DNA from: GCA-002282575 sp964606405
GTDB taxonomy: Bacteria > Pseudomonadota > Gammaproteobacteria > Thiomicrospirales > Thiomicrospiraceae
Reading direction: 5' to 3'
DNA length: 14,098 nucleotides
Assembly: GCA_964606405.1 (NCBI GenBank)
Contig: CAZSGH010000060.1
Coordinates: 1-14,098, forward strand
This document shows positions 1 to 6,500 of this stretch, in pieces (positions within the stretch are counted from its first letter, which is position 1; the number at the start of each line of letters is the position of its first letter). The translations under genes were made by a program, and so were the position numbers. The notes under the pieces are model-generated. The model saw only the letters and a list, made by a program, of their open reading frames with translations, was not told where the DNA came from and ran no database searches.

Positions 1-72
1 CTTAAAAACTACCAGTAATTTATTGGGCGTTTACACAAATAGATTTACAGGCTCGTTTTTTACGATTTCTTT

Positions 73-291
73 TTGCAAGATGAAGATGCTGGCTTCTATA
101 AATCGCCAGGAAAACACTGGGAACAAGAACTTCATCCAAGATACTTTTGTGAAAGTGAACCTGGAAGAAACAGTGAATTATGCTGTTCTCACTGTAAATC
201 CGTAAATTTAGTAGTTCAAATGGTTAATGATGTTTTAGAAGTGAGTTGCAAAGACTGTGGGAGCATTGAACAATTTACACCGAGTAAGTAA
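73..291 (+). CDS. Small zinc-ribbon-like protein, possible gene fragment
   Basis: The frame encodes about 72 residues with two CxxC pairs, C38-H-x-C41 style (CSHC) and C59-K-D-C62 (CKDC), separated by 17 residues. That spacing fits a single zinc ribbon. Two further cysteines (C26, C37) precede it. The start is uncertain: 73 is a TTG with no clear ribosome binding site. The frame stays open upstream only to the TAG at 40-42, and the residues there (FYDFF, then LQDEDAGFY) read like continuing protein. It may therefore be the 3' end of a longer gene whose front is lost or frameshifted. I do not recognise a family. It converges with the hipBA operon, and its stop is 18 bp from the stop of the next gene. 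The overlapping frame at 23-205 is a shadow. Confidence 0.4.
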   Translation: MQDEDAGFYKSPGKHWEQELHPRYFCESEPGRNSELCCSHCKSVNLVVQMVNDVLEVSCKDCGSIEQFTPSK

Positions 292-311
292 AAAACGAAC
301 ATGCGCATGTT
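290..311 (-). terminator. Possible intrinsic terminator of the hipBA operon
   Basis: A perfect 14-bp palindrome (AACATGCGCATGTT, 298-311) directly follows the stop of the short helix-turn-helix gene in its reading direction. On the minus strand it is followed, after CG, by six T residues. The usable stem is only about 5 bp with a GCGC loop, so termination would be weak. A palindromic protein-binding site is an alternative. Confidence 0.4.
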
Positions 312-519
312 AAGGGACTAGTTTTTCGCTGCGCTCCATGCGGTTAATATTGCTTTTTTGCGTGTGCATTTTTGTTGCTACTTCTTCTTGTGTTAAACCT
401 GCTTTAGTACGCATCGCAATGAGTTGATCGATCAACAAAAACTCAGTTTCTAACTGTTGATACGCCTGTGCGACTTCGGTGTTTTGTAATGCTTTTTGTT
501 TAAGCTTGGCTAAACTCAT
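310..519 (-). CDS. Short HigA/XRE-type helix-turn-helix protein, C-terminally truncated
   Basis: The product is 69 residues. Its N-terminal half (YQQLETEFLLIDQLIAMRTK) and the HTH core (AGLTQEEVATKMHTQKSNIN) match the pattern of HigA-type antitoxins that pair with RelE/HigB toxins. Those proteins usually run to about 95-100 residues, with a further helix pair after the 'RLE-SG-NPS-TLE' segment. Here the protein ends at RMERSEKLVP, so roughly 30 residues are missing. It has a good ribosome binding site (AGAGGTGA, about 6 nt before ATG) and lies 25 bp after hipA on the same strand, so it is probably co-transcribed. No RelE/HigB toxin is adjacent. It may be a decayed antitoxin, an accessory regulator of HipBA, or a solitary DNA-binding protein. 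The HTH assignment is firm; the role is not. Confidence 0.7.
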   Translation of the reverse strand: MSLAKLKQKALQNTEVAQAYQQLETEFLLIDQLIAMRTKAGLTQEEVATKMHTQKSNINRMERSEKLVP

Positions 520-544
520 TTTTTAGTCACCTCTTTTGGTCTTT

Positions 545-1813
545 TTAACCCCACAACGTCCTATTATCTTCTCTTACTTTATCAAGTTGCTGTTGAATCA
601 GGCGCGTTGTTGTCGAGCTTACCCCTAACTGCGTAGCAACAGCCGACCAGTTGGCTAGGGTATCGAGTATTTCATCTATCATTATCTTGGCTTTATGCCA
701 GTGGTCGATATTGGCGTGTGCAGCGAGTTGTTGTATCACCTTTAAGGGTGGTTGTTTGCTATAGCCCATAAAGGCGGTGCTGTGTTCGTTGTAGGGAGTG
801 GGGCTAAAGGTCAGATCATAAGCGGGGCTTGCTTGCCATTGTCCGTTATCCTGTTGTAAAAATGCCCAGTTTTTACTGTGATCGTCCTGATTACAAGCAA
901 ATAGATTAAACAGCGCCCGTTTGAATAGGGCTTGCCCAACACTGGGGCTTTGGCACAGCATACTGCCTAATTTAATCAGTGTTTCATAGTCGAGCGACGG
1001 GGTGCGGAAATCGGCATCGAGCAAGCCAGCGACACTATGTAAGTGCAAACGCCCTTTTTCACCTGTGCAATCAAAGCGTTTCACCGCTAACCAATGGCCC
1101 GTTGGTGCATCGATGAGTTGCCATGTTGGCACTTCGATGCCTGCTTGTTGTGCCAGCGTCAAATAAGCGGCTTCGCATAATCCTTCTTCATGACCTAAGG
1201 GCAAGGATGATGAGGTGAATTTGACGAGCCAAGGTTGGTAGCCAGCTTGTGGGTGGGTGCTAATGTGTTCGGGGTGGTCATGGTTGAAATAGACTTGTGC
1301 TTTGGGTCTGGCACCGCCAGAGCTGCCAGCCTGTGCAAGTGTGGCTAATACTTCCGAAGCTTGTCCTTCAAAAACAGCTTGTGCCTGACGACCTAGCTCA
1401 TTTAGGGTCATGATGCTTTCATTGCTAGAGGGCGCGTTTAAGCTAGGCTCAAAAGAGAGTGCGCCCATGCCATGTTGTCCGACAAAGGCTAAGCGATCTA
1501 ATGGCGTGAGTTGCTGCGCTAAGATGCCTTGCTGACGGAAAACTCTGTCCATGAGCAACATGCCCCAACCATCGGGTAGGCTGTCGGAAAAGACGCCATG
1601 TAGTCCTGCATGGGGTGTTTTTGGGGCGGCTTGTAGTCGGTTGTCGAACGCAAGATTAAACGGCGATAGGCTGGGCGCGTGGGCAAGGTAATCGGGATGA
1701 TATTGAAAATAAATGCCGCTCGCGTTTTGTGCTAATTCACCCACCTGCTGCTTATTGCCATCGCTGAAGGTGCGCCACACGCTGAGGTGTTGATTGGCTA
1801 ACGTTGTCTTCAT
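545..1813 (-). CDS. hipA: HipA-family serine/threonine kinase toxin
   Basis: 422 residues, close to E. coli HipA (440). The N-terminal HipA subdomain covers about residues 10-120 and includes VFSDSLPDGWG. The C-terminal kinase domain follows. Visible kinase features are the glycine-rich loop AGSSGGARPKA (162-172), where S164 lines up with the autophosphorylated Ser150 of E. coli HipA; the ATP-binding lysine in WLVKF (K198); the catalytic motif NQDDHSKN (308-315) with D310 as probable catalytic base and N315 as metal ligand; and YDLTFS, whose D333 fits the Mg-binding aspartate. All key residues look intact, so the kinase is probably active. Known HipA proteins phosphorylate glutamyl-tRNA synthetase or related targets and slow growth; the target here cannot be read from sequence. 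The ATG overlaps the hipB stop by 4 nt (ATGA), with GAGGT about 10 nt upstream, indicating translational coupling to the antitoxin. Confidence 0.9.
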   Translation of the reverse strand: MKTTLANQHLSVWRTFSDGNKQQVGELAQNASGIYFQYHPDYLAHAPSLSPFNLAFDNRLQAAPKTPHAGLHGVFSDSLPDGWGMLLMDRVFRQQGILAQQLTPLDRLAFVGQHGMGALSFEPSLNAPSSNESIMTLNELGRQAQAVFEGQASEVLATLAQAGSSGGARPKAQVYFNHDHPEHISTHPQAGYQPWLVKFTSSSLPLGHEEGLCEAAYLTLAQQAGIEVPTWQLIDAPTGHWLAVKRFDCTGEKGRLHLHSVAGLLDADFRTPSLDYETLIKLGSMLCQSPSVGQALFKRALFNLFACNQDDHSKNWAFLQQDNGQWQASPAYDLTFSPTPYNEHSTAFMGYSKQPPLKVIQQLAAHANIDHWHKAKIMIDEILDTLANWSAVATQLGVSSTTTRLIQQQLDKVREDNRTLWG

Positions 1814-2091
1814 CGGTTGAGTACCTCATCAATGCTTTTGGGTGGCGTTGTTGGGGCATGACAAACCGCTTCTAGGCGTTCTAAACGGTCGACCGATTGC
1901 CATAGTAACAATAATTGACGTAAGGAAATTTGTCCTGTCAGTTCGAACTTTTTAATGGTGGCTGCGGGTACACTACTTTTGATGGACAGTGCTTCGCGTG
2001 ACAGTTTTAATTGCTGGCGCTGATGGCGCAGGTGGCGTGCAAAAGCCTCTTGTAGATCGGCAACCGAAAGGAGCGAGAGATAGGGTGGCAT
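1810..2091 (-). CDS. hipB: HipB-like antitoxin and autorepressor
   Basis: 93 residues with an XRE-type helix-turn-helix at about 20-66. Helices are visible in FARHLRHQRQQLKLSREALS and VPAATIKKFELTGQISLRQL. Its position directly upstream of hipA with a 4-nt overlap is the classic hipBA arrangement. By family knowledge it binds and inhibits HipA and represses the operon through palindromic operators. Two palindromes overlap or flank the promoter just upstream (2119-2132 and 2160-2173). The HTH turn (SSVPAATIKKFE) is a variant form seen in HipB-like regulators rather than the canonical SQS-SR-E core. The C-terminal tail (after about residue 75) is polar and probably flexible. The ATG at 2091 has only a weak ribosome binding site (GAG about 11 nt upstream) and a predicted leader of about 27 nt. 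Confidence 0.8.
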   Translation of the reverse strand: MPPYLSLLSVADLQEAFARHLRHQRQQLKLSREALSIKSSVPAATIKKFELTGQISLRQLLLLWQSVDRLERLEAVCHAPTTPPKSIDEVLNR

Positions 2092-2118
2092 GGTTATTCA
2101 TCTCAAGTCAGCAAATTG

Positions 2119-2132
2119 GATATTATTATATC
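2119..2132. promoter_or_regulatory. Probable HipB operator O1 over the -10 box
   Basis: GATATTATTATATC is an inverted repeat with 5-bp arms (GATAT/ATATC) and a 4-bp centre. It contains the -10 box of the hipBA promoter. E. coli HipB recognises TATCC-N8-GGATA type palindromes, so half-site content is comparable, but this repeat has its half-sites in the opposite orientation and different spacing. The operator role is inferred from position and symmetry. Confidence 0.55.
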
Positions 2133-2153
2133 TATTTGTGCTAAATATATCAA
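2125..2153 (-). promoter_or_regulatory. Sigma-70-type promoter of hipBA
   Basis: On the minus strand a -35 box TTGATA (2148-2153) is followed, after exactly 17 bp, by a perfect -10 box TATAAT (2125-2130). Predicted transcription start is near 2118, about 27 nt before the hipB ATG. The -10 box lies inside the palindrome at 2119-2132, so repressor binding there would block RNA polymerase. Confidence 0.75.
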
Positions 2154-2159
2154 TAAATG

Positions 2160-2173
2160 GATATTATGGTATC
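2160..2173. promoter_or_regulatory. Probable HipB operator O2 upstream of the -35 box
   Basis: GATATTATGGTATC repeats the GATA-N6-TATC layout of O1, and both sites begin with the same nine bases, GGATATTAT. The centres are 41 bp apart, close to four helical turns, so two repressor dimers would sit on the same face of the DNA on either side of the -35 box. Confidence 0.5.
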
Positions 2174-2353
2174 TGTAATGTGTTTTTTTTGTAGTCAGTG
2201 TAAAATAGGCGAATGTATTCTTCAGATTGCCTAAATCACATGCTTTAGTAGCTCACTGATGAGTCAAATGGCTACAAGCAAAAAAATGCCTGTGTTACGC
2301 TAATCGTGTGCCATTCAGCACCCATATAAAAAATGATCGTAAAGTGAGATGTA
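2174..2353. other. Remaining intergenic DNA between the divergent hipB and ydgA-like genes
   Basis: This stretch should carry the promoter of the downstream DUF945 gene. I see no convincing -35/-10 pair. A TATAAA at about 2325 and a TAAAAT at about 2201 are possible -10 boxes without good partners. A weak inverted repeat GTAGC (2248-2252)/GCTAC (2271-2275) is present. Nothing else is supportable. Confidence 0.4.
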
Positions 2354-3769
2354 ATGAATAAAATTTGGATAAGCACGGTTTCTCTCGTGCTCGTTGCTTC
2401 GGGTGCGTGGTTTGGAAGCGCGTTGGTGATGGGTAATAGCATCGAAACGAAGATGACACAGGACACGCAACAATTGTTTGAACGCTTTTCGCCATTGGTG
2501 AAGTTGGAGTCAATTGATTATCAAAAAGGATTAACCACGGCGACCAGAACGATGAAAATCCGTTTGGGCAATGATGCAAACGCTGAGCCTATTGTTTGGC
2601 GTGATGATATTCAATATGGTCCTTTCCCTGGTTTTAATCAGGTAGCGATGGCGATTGTACATTCTGGCTTTGTACTGACAGAAGAACAGCAAGCGGCGCT
2701 TAAAAAAGAGTTAGGATTGACGGCTGCACCCTTAAGTATTGTCACGAAGGTGGGGTTTGACCAAAGCACGACCAGTGAAGCGACGGTGCCGAGTGTCGAA
2801 GCGCGAATGTCTGACGGGGCTTTTTTGCGCTGGCAAGGACTTGTGTTGAAAGGGAACGCAAAAGGCGATCAACTTGACGTTAGCATTCAAGCGCCACTAT
2901 TGGCTTTTTCTCATCCAGAAACACAAACATCGTTACAAGTAACAGGCTATCAGTCTCAGGGGCATTACAACAAAGGTGGCTACTGGTGGCTGTATACGGG
3001 TAATGAAGAAACAAAAGTCGAATCTATTGTCATGACCAGTCAGCAACAGTTGGATGCTGAGTATGTGCCTACGAAAGTTGAGATGAATCGTTTGTTGAGT
3101 CATACGACGACGACCTTGGTCGATAATCTGTTAAGTAGAAGTGGTCAACTGTCATTAGACTTTCAAACAGATAAGGTTCGTGTCGATGGTTTTATGATAC
3201 ATGATGCTGTGAATCGCATTCATGCGCCTACCTTAGATGCGATTATCAGCACCTTATCATCGCCAGCCGTGTTGCAAAGCTTTGCCTCTACCAATGGAGA
3301 TTCAGATGCCCTAGAGAAGGCAATGAAAGATGCCTCCCTACAGCTTGCTAAATTATTGCCTTTCGATCCCGAGTACAGTTTAGATAAAGTGGCTTTTTCG
3401 TTAGATGGCGCACAGGGGCAGATGTCTTTATCGGTAGGGGTAAAGGGTATAACCGAGGCTGAAATTAATAATCAAGATCCGAGTTACCTGTTAACCAAAA
3501 TAGTGGCGCAAGCCAGTAGCAAACTACCTAACGCTTGGATTAAATCGATAATGTTACAGGATTTGTCAGAAGACGAACGTAAAGCAGTATCAGAAGAAGA
3601 TATTCAAGAAGTCTTGAACAGCACCTTAGCGCAGTTGGTGGAAGCAGGCTATGTGACACAAGAAGGTCAGTTTTTAGTCAGCAAGGCATCGTTGCAGAAT
3701 GGTGTTGTAGAACTGAACGGCGAAAAGGTACCTTTATTAGATATCGTCGCCGCGCAGTCAGCGGAATAA
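2354..3769 (+). CDS. YdgA-family (DUF945) membrane-anchored envelope protein
   Basis: 471 residues, near E. coli YdgA (about 500). The N terminus has one hydrophobic segment (about residues 4-26) after MNK, acting as an uncleaved anchor or signal, so the body should be periplasmic. The DUF945 hallmark is the segment IQYGPFPGF (about 86-94), a variant of the usual H-G-P motif, followed by a long beta-rich region with repeated 'xGxLxVDG'-like strands. The extreme C-terminal part (LVSKASLQNGVVELNGEKVP) is the typical family ending. The function of the family is unknown; a link to the outer envelope is inferred from localisation. The ATG at 2354 is preceded by GTGAG about 6 nt upstream. The gene is divergent from hipB and converges with the yffB-like gene, whose frame overlaps its last 103 bp. 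Confidence 0.8.
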   Translation: MNKIWISTVSLVLVASGAWFGSALVMGNSIETKMTQDTQQLFERFSPLVKLESIDYQKGLTTATRTMKIRLGNDANAEPIVWRDDIQYGPFPGFNQVAMAIVHSGFVLTEEQQAALKKELGLTAAPLSIVTKVGFDQSTTSEATVPSVEARMSDGAFLRWQGLVLKGNAKGDQLDVSIQAPLLAFSHPETQTSLQVTGYQSQGHYNKGGYWWLYTGNEETKVESIVMTSQQQLDAEYVPTKVEMNRLLSHTTTTLVDNLLSRSGQLSLDFQTDKVRVDGFMIHDAVNRIHAPTLDAIISTLSSPAVLQSFASTNGDSDALEKAMKDASLQLAKLLPFDPEYSLDKVAFSLDGAQGQMSLSVGVKGITEAEINNQDPSYLLTKIVAQASSKLPNAWIKSIMLQDLSEDERKAVSEEDIQEVLNSTLAQLVEAGYVTQEGQFLVSKASLQNGVVELNGEKVPLLDIVAAQSAE

Positions 3770-4140
3770 AAGGTTAGGTGTTGTTTTGGGTGTACCGCAT
3801 GCACCCAATCTGCTTCTTTAAAGCCCGCTACCACAACCTGACCATCGGCAACCAGTAATGGGCGCTTGATCAGGTTGTAATGGGTGTTCATTAAGGACAG
3901 GGCTTTGGTGGCATCTAAGTCCTGTTTATCGTTTTCGGGTAGATTACGCCAAGTCGTGCCTGTTTTTTTAAGCAAACCTTCCCAGCCAAGTTGCGACATC
4001 CAGTCAGATAGTTCTGCGGGAATACCTGCCGTTTTGAAGTCGTGAAAGGTATAGTCAATATTCTGTTCGGATAGCCATTTTCTGGCTTTTTTGACCGTGT
4101 CGCAGTTGGCAATGCCGTAAAGGGTATAGGTTGGCTTCAT
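3667..4140 (-). CDS. YffB/ArsC-Spx family thioredoxin-fold protein with extended C terminus
   Basis: From the ATG at 4140 the product is 157 residues. It matches the YffB branch of the ArsC/Spx family: YTLYGIANCDTVKKARKWL with conserved C13, then IDYTFHDFKT, LGWEGLLKKTGTTWR and KRPLLV (R94). E. coli YffB is about 118 residues and ends soon after GF-x5-8. Here GFKEADW is reached near residue 112, but the frame continues another 45 residues without family similarity and runs antisense into the 3' end of the DUF945 gene. A one-base deletion in the CCCAAAAC run (about 3784-3790) would bring a TAA into frame and give about 121 residues, the normal size. The upstream in-frame start at 4179 adds 13 residues unlike the family and is rejected. 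AAGAG lies about 11 nt before the chosen ATG. The family may act as glutathione-dependent reductases; substrate is unknown. Confidence 0.8.
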   Translation of the reverse strand: MKPTYTLYGIANCDTVKKARKWLSEQNIDYTFHDFKTAGIPAELSDWMSQLGWEGLLKKTGTTWRNLPENDKQDLDATKALSLMNTHYNLIKRPLLVADGQVVVAGFKEADWVHAVHPKQHLTFYSADCAATISNKGTFSPFSSTTPFCNDALLTKN

Positions 4141-4198
4141 CGGTCGTAGACTCTTTGTTATGTTAAGATGCAGTAACATTTTTAATAATCCGACACTT

Positions 4199-4266
4199 CG
4201 TCATCCCCGCACATGCGGGGATCCATGAAATAAACGGGGTAGATTCCCGCTTTCGCGGGAATGACG
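4199..4266. repeat. REP/MITE-like paired-hairpin element
   Basis: A 68-bp element lies between the divergent yffB-like and NUDIX genes. It contains two stable hairpins: ATCCCCGCA-CA-TGCGGGGAT (4203-4222) and ATTCCCGC-TTTC-GCGGGAAT (4243-4262). The outer ends CGTCAT (4199-4204) and ATGACG (4261-4266) are inverted copies of each other, so the whole unit is also a large imperfect palindrome. CGTCATTCCCGC-type ends are widespread in dispersed intergenic repeats of proteobacteria. No flanking target duplication is evident, and no second copy was seen in this window. In RNA it could act as a terminator or stability element. Confidence 0.8.
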
Positions 4267-4320
4267 GGTTTTCAGATGTTTCTGTTGCTATTGTAATGGC
4301 TCATAGGGAATAAAACATAG

Positions 4321-4800
4321 ATGGCATTGTGGCATTTGGGAGATAATTTTACTTCGGATATTGTGGTGATTGCTGGGGTTGGCAAGGCACAACAGTTATT
4401 GCTGATTCGACGTAAGCACGAGCCGTTCAAAGATTGCTGGGCTTTGCCAGGTGGTTTTGTAAACAGTTTGACACCGCCGAATACCGTTTTTGAGGCGGCT
4501 GAAAGCCATGTTCAAGCTGCGGTTCGTGAACTACAAGAAGAAACGGGCATTACAGCGCAAGAAGCTGATTTTCGTTTGATTGGGGTTTACGATGCTTTTG
4601 GACGTGATCCGCGAGCAGAAGGCAATCAGCGCGTGGTGACACAAGCTTTTTTATATGTCACGTCGATTGAGCCGAATGTGCAAGCAGGTGATGATGCCGC
4701 CGATGCGCGCTGGTTTTCATTGTCAGCGGTGTTGAACGGAGACATTGGGTTGGCCTTTGATCATTTTGACATGATACGCCAAGCAATGGGGCACTGCTAA
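4321..4800 (+). CDS. NUDIX hydrolase, ADP-ribose pyrophosphatase-like
   Basis: 159 residues. The segment RKHEPFKDCWALPGGFV (31-47) followed by AAVRELQEETGI (66-77) identifies a Nudix fold. The catalytic helix RELQEETGI has the metal-binding glutamates E70, E73 and E74. The WALPGGFV context resembles ADP-ribose and NAD-related pyrophosphatases, including the Nudix half of NrtR-like proteins, but no helix-turn-helix is attached. The Nudix box is unusual: between G45 and E61 there are 15 residues instead of 5, so the standard G-x5-E loop carries about 10 extra residues (NSLTPPNTVFEAA region). The C-terminal part (DDAADARWFSLSAV) is typical of the fold. It would hydrolyse a nucleoside diphosphate linked to another group in the cytoplasm; substrate is not certain. 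AGGGA lies 12 nt before the ATG. Confidence 0.85.
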   Translation: MALWHLGDNFTSDIVVIAGVGKAQQLLLIRRKHEPFKDCWALPGGFVNSLTPPNTVFEAAESHVQAAVRELQEETGITAQEADFRLIGVYDAFGRDPRAEGNQRVVTQAFLYVTSIEPNVQAGDDAADARWFSLSAVLNGDIGLAFDHFDMIRQAMGHC

Positions 4801-5066
4801 AAACTCCTCTTCCTGGTATTTTTAACGTTCCCAAATTATTTTACCGCTGGTGGAAGGGATTAAATTGAGTGGTTACATGCAATATTAGTGCATTTCTTCT
4901 CCCATACCGAAGGTCTGCGTAAGCTAAACCCTCAACCATTTATGTTATTAAGGGGTTGCAAATGACACTTTTTTAGGTGTCATCCGATAGGTTTATCATT
5001 TATCTGAGTGTCTCTCTGTTAAAATAGCTTAAAATTCAACAAAACAAATAGGAACAAGCGACCATT
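4801..5066. other. Intergenic leader upstream of the miaB operon
   Basis: About 265 bp without a supportable gene. It contains a hairpin at 4962-4983, a weak ATGCA/TGCAT inverted repeat at 4877-4893 and A+T-rich promoter-like sequence near 5000-5035 (TAAAAT at 5020-5025, with TTTATC at 4999-5004 at a short 15-bp spacing). The miaB promoter is presumably here but cannot be fixed. Confidence 0.4.
4962..4983 (+). promoter_or_regulatory. Stem-loop in the miaB leader region
   Basis: ATGACAC (4962-4968) pairs perfectly with GTGTCAT (4977-4983) around an 8-nt T-rich loop. There is no T-run after it, so it is not a good terminator for the NUDIX gene. It could be a protein-binding palindrome upstream of the miaB promoter, or an RNA stem if transcription begins earlier. 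Confidence 0.4.
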
Positions 5067-6500
5067 ATGTCCGAAAGTACAGCGGCTGCGTCTCCAATTC
5101 GCGGTGTCTTTATTAAAACTTATGGCTGTCAGATGAATGAGTATGATTCTGATAAAATGCTGCAATTGATTGAAAAAACACATGGTTTTAAACAGGTAGA
5201 AAATCCTAATGATGCCGACTTAGTGTTATTAAACACCTGCTCAATTCGTGAAAAAGCGCAAGAGAAGGTTTTTGATGCCTTGGGTGTCTGGCGTGGCTGG
5301 AAAGCACGTAAACCAGGAAGACTAATCGGTGTTGGTGGTTGTGTGGCGTCGCAAGAAGGTGAAGCGATTCGTTCGCGTGCGCCTTATGTCGATATGATTT
5401 TTGGTCCACAAACCTTGCATCGTTTGCCACAGATGATTGATGCTGCTTCTCAGCTTTCTGACGATGGTAAAAAGCCATCAGTAATTGATGTCAGCTTTCC
5501 TGAAATCGAAAAGTTTGATAGTTTGCCAGAACCTAGGGCAGACGGGGTCAGTGCCTTTGTGTCGGTGATGGAAGGGTGTTCTAAATACTGCACTTTCTGT
5601 GTCGTGCCTTACACGCGCGGTGAAGAGGTCAGTCGTCCCTTTAACGATGTGATTGCTGAAGTGACGCGCTTGGCAGAACAGGGGGTGCGTGAAGTTAACC
5701 TGCTGGGTCAAAACGTCAATGCCTATCGTGGCGAAATGGAAGATGGTGGTATCGCTGATTTGGCATTATTAATGCATGCCTTGGCACGCATTCCTGGTAT
5801 CGGACGTTTGCGTTATACCACCTCGCATCCTAACGAAATGTCGCAATCATTAATTGATTGTTATGCCACCATTCCTCAGCTTGTCAGTCACTTACATTTG
5901 CCCATTCAGTCTGGTTCTGATCGAATTCTGACACAAATGAAGCGCGGACACATGGTGCTCGAATACAAGTCGACCATTCGTAAAATCCGCGCTTTGCGTC
6001 CCGATTTATCCTTGTCGGGCGATTTTATTATTGGTTTCCCGGGTGAGACGGACCAAGATTATCAAGATACGATGAACCTGATTGCCGATCTGAAATACGA
6101 TCGCTCATTTAGTTTTATTTATAGTCCTCGTCCAGGTACCCCAGCCGCCTATTTGCCCGATGACGTTGATGTTGAAGTCAAAAAGCAACGCTTAGCGCGT
6201 CTACAAGATCGTTTGAATCAGTTAACAATGGACATTTCAACCGCAATGCTTGGTAGTGTTCAGCGTATTTTGGTCGAGCGTCCTTCGCGTAAAAATCCGA
6301 AAGAAATGGCAGGGCGAACCGAAAACAATCGAGTCGTTAACTTCGAAGCCAGTAACGATATTTTGGGTCAGTTTGTCGATGTTAAAATCACCTCGGCATC
6401 GAATAACTCATTGCGTGGCGAGTTGGTGGCAACACCTGAAGCAGAATTTTATGCCAACAAACCGCGTCAGAAATTCTTTCAGATTTATTCCTTATCATGA
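5067..6500 (+). CDS. miaB: tRNA-2-methylthio-N6-dimethylallyladenosine synthase MiaB
   Basis: 477 residues (E. coli MiaB is 474). It adds a methylthio group to i6A37 in tRNAs reading UNN codons, using two iron-sulfur clusters. The N-terminal UPF0004 domain holds the auxiliary-cluster cysteines C21 (TYGCQMNEYDSD), C58 (LLNTCSIREKA) and C92 (GVGGCVAS). The radical SAM domain has CSKYCTFCVVPYTRG with C171, C175 and C178. Further family motifs are GQNVNAYRG (about 214-222), TTSHP, HLPIQSGSD and GDFIIGFPGET. The C-terminal TRAM domain spans about 393-455. All catalytic residues are present. The start at 5067 has AGGAAC about 14 nt upstream. Its stop overlaps the phoH-like start by 4 nt (ATGA), indicating the start of the operon running to lnt. 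Confidence 0.97.
   Translation: MSESTAAASPIRGVFIKTYGCQMNEYDSDKMLQLIEKTHGFKQVENPNDADLVLLNTCSIREKAQEKVFDALGVWRGWKARKPGRLIGVGGCVASQEGEAIRSRAPYVDMIFGPQTLHRLPQMIDAASQLSDDGKKPSVIDVSFPEIEKFDSLPEPRADGVSAFVSVMEGCSKYCTFCVVPYTRGEEVSRPFNDVIAEVTRLAEQGVREVNLLGQNVNAYRGEMEDGGIADLALLMHALARIPGIGRLRYTTSHPNEMSQSLIDCYATIPQLVSHLHLPIQSGSDRILTQMKRGHMVLEYKSTIRKIRALRPDLSLSGDFIIGFPGETDQDYQDTMNLIADLKYDRSFSFIYSPRPGTPAAYLPDDVDVEVKKQRLARLQDRLNQLTMDISTAMLGSVQRILVERPSRKNPKEMAGRTENNRVVNFEASNDILGQFVDVKITSASNNSLRGELVATPEAEFYANKPRQKFFQIYSLS

Noticed and set aside
310..2091. HipBST tripartite toxin-antitoxin system
   Set aside because: In HipBST the kinase lacks the N-terminal subdomain, which is encoded by hipS. Here the kinase is full length, and the extra small gene is a helix-turn-helix protein located after the kinase.
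2248..2275. Hammerhead-ribozyme-like CTGATGAG core in a small inverted repeat
   Set aside because: There is no matching GAAA segment and no stems I and III around a cleavage site; the match is a short chance string.
4141..4179. ATG at 4179 as the start of the yffB-like gene
   Set aside because: It adds 13 residues before the family N terminus (MKPTYTLYGI); the ATG at 4140 gives the expected start.
4199..4266. CRISPR repeat or simple terminator
   Set aside because: There is no regularly spaced repetition, and the double hairpin with inverted ends fits a REP/MITE element better; no T-run follows either hairpin.
5206..5711. Minus-strand frames inside miaB
   Set aside because: They are antisense to a complete, conserved radical SAM gene and show no protein family signature.
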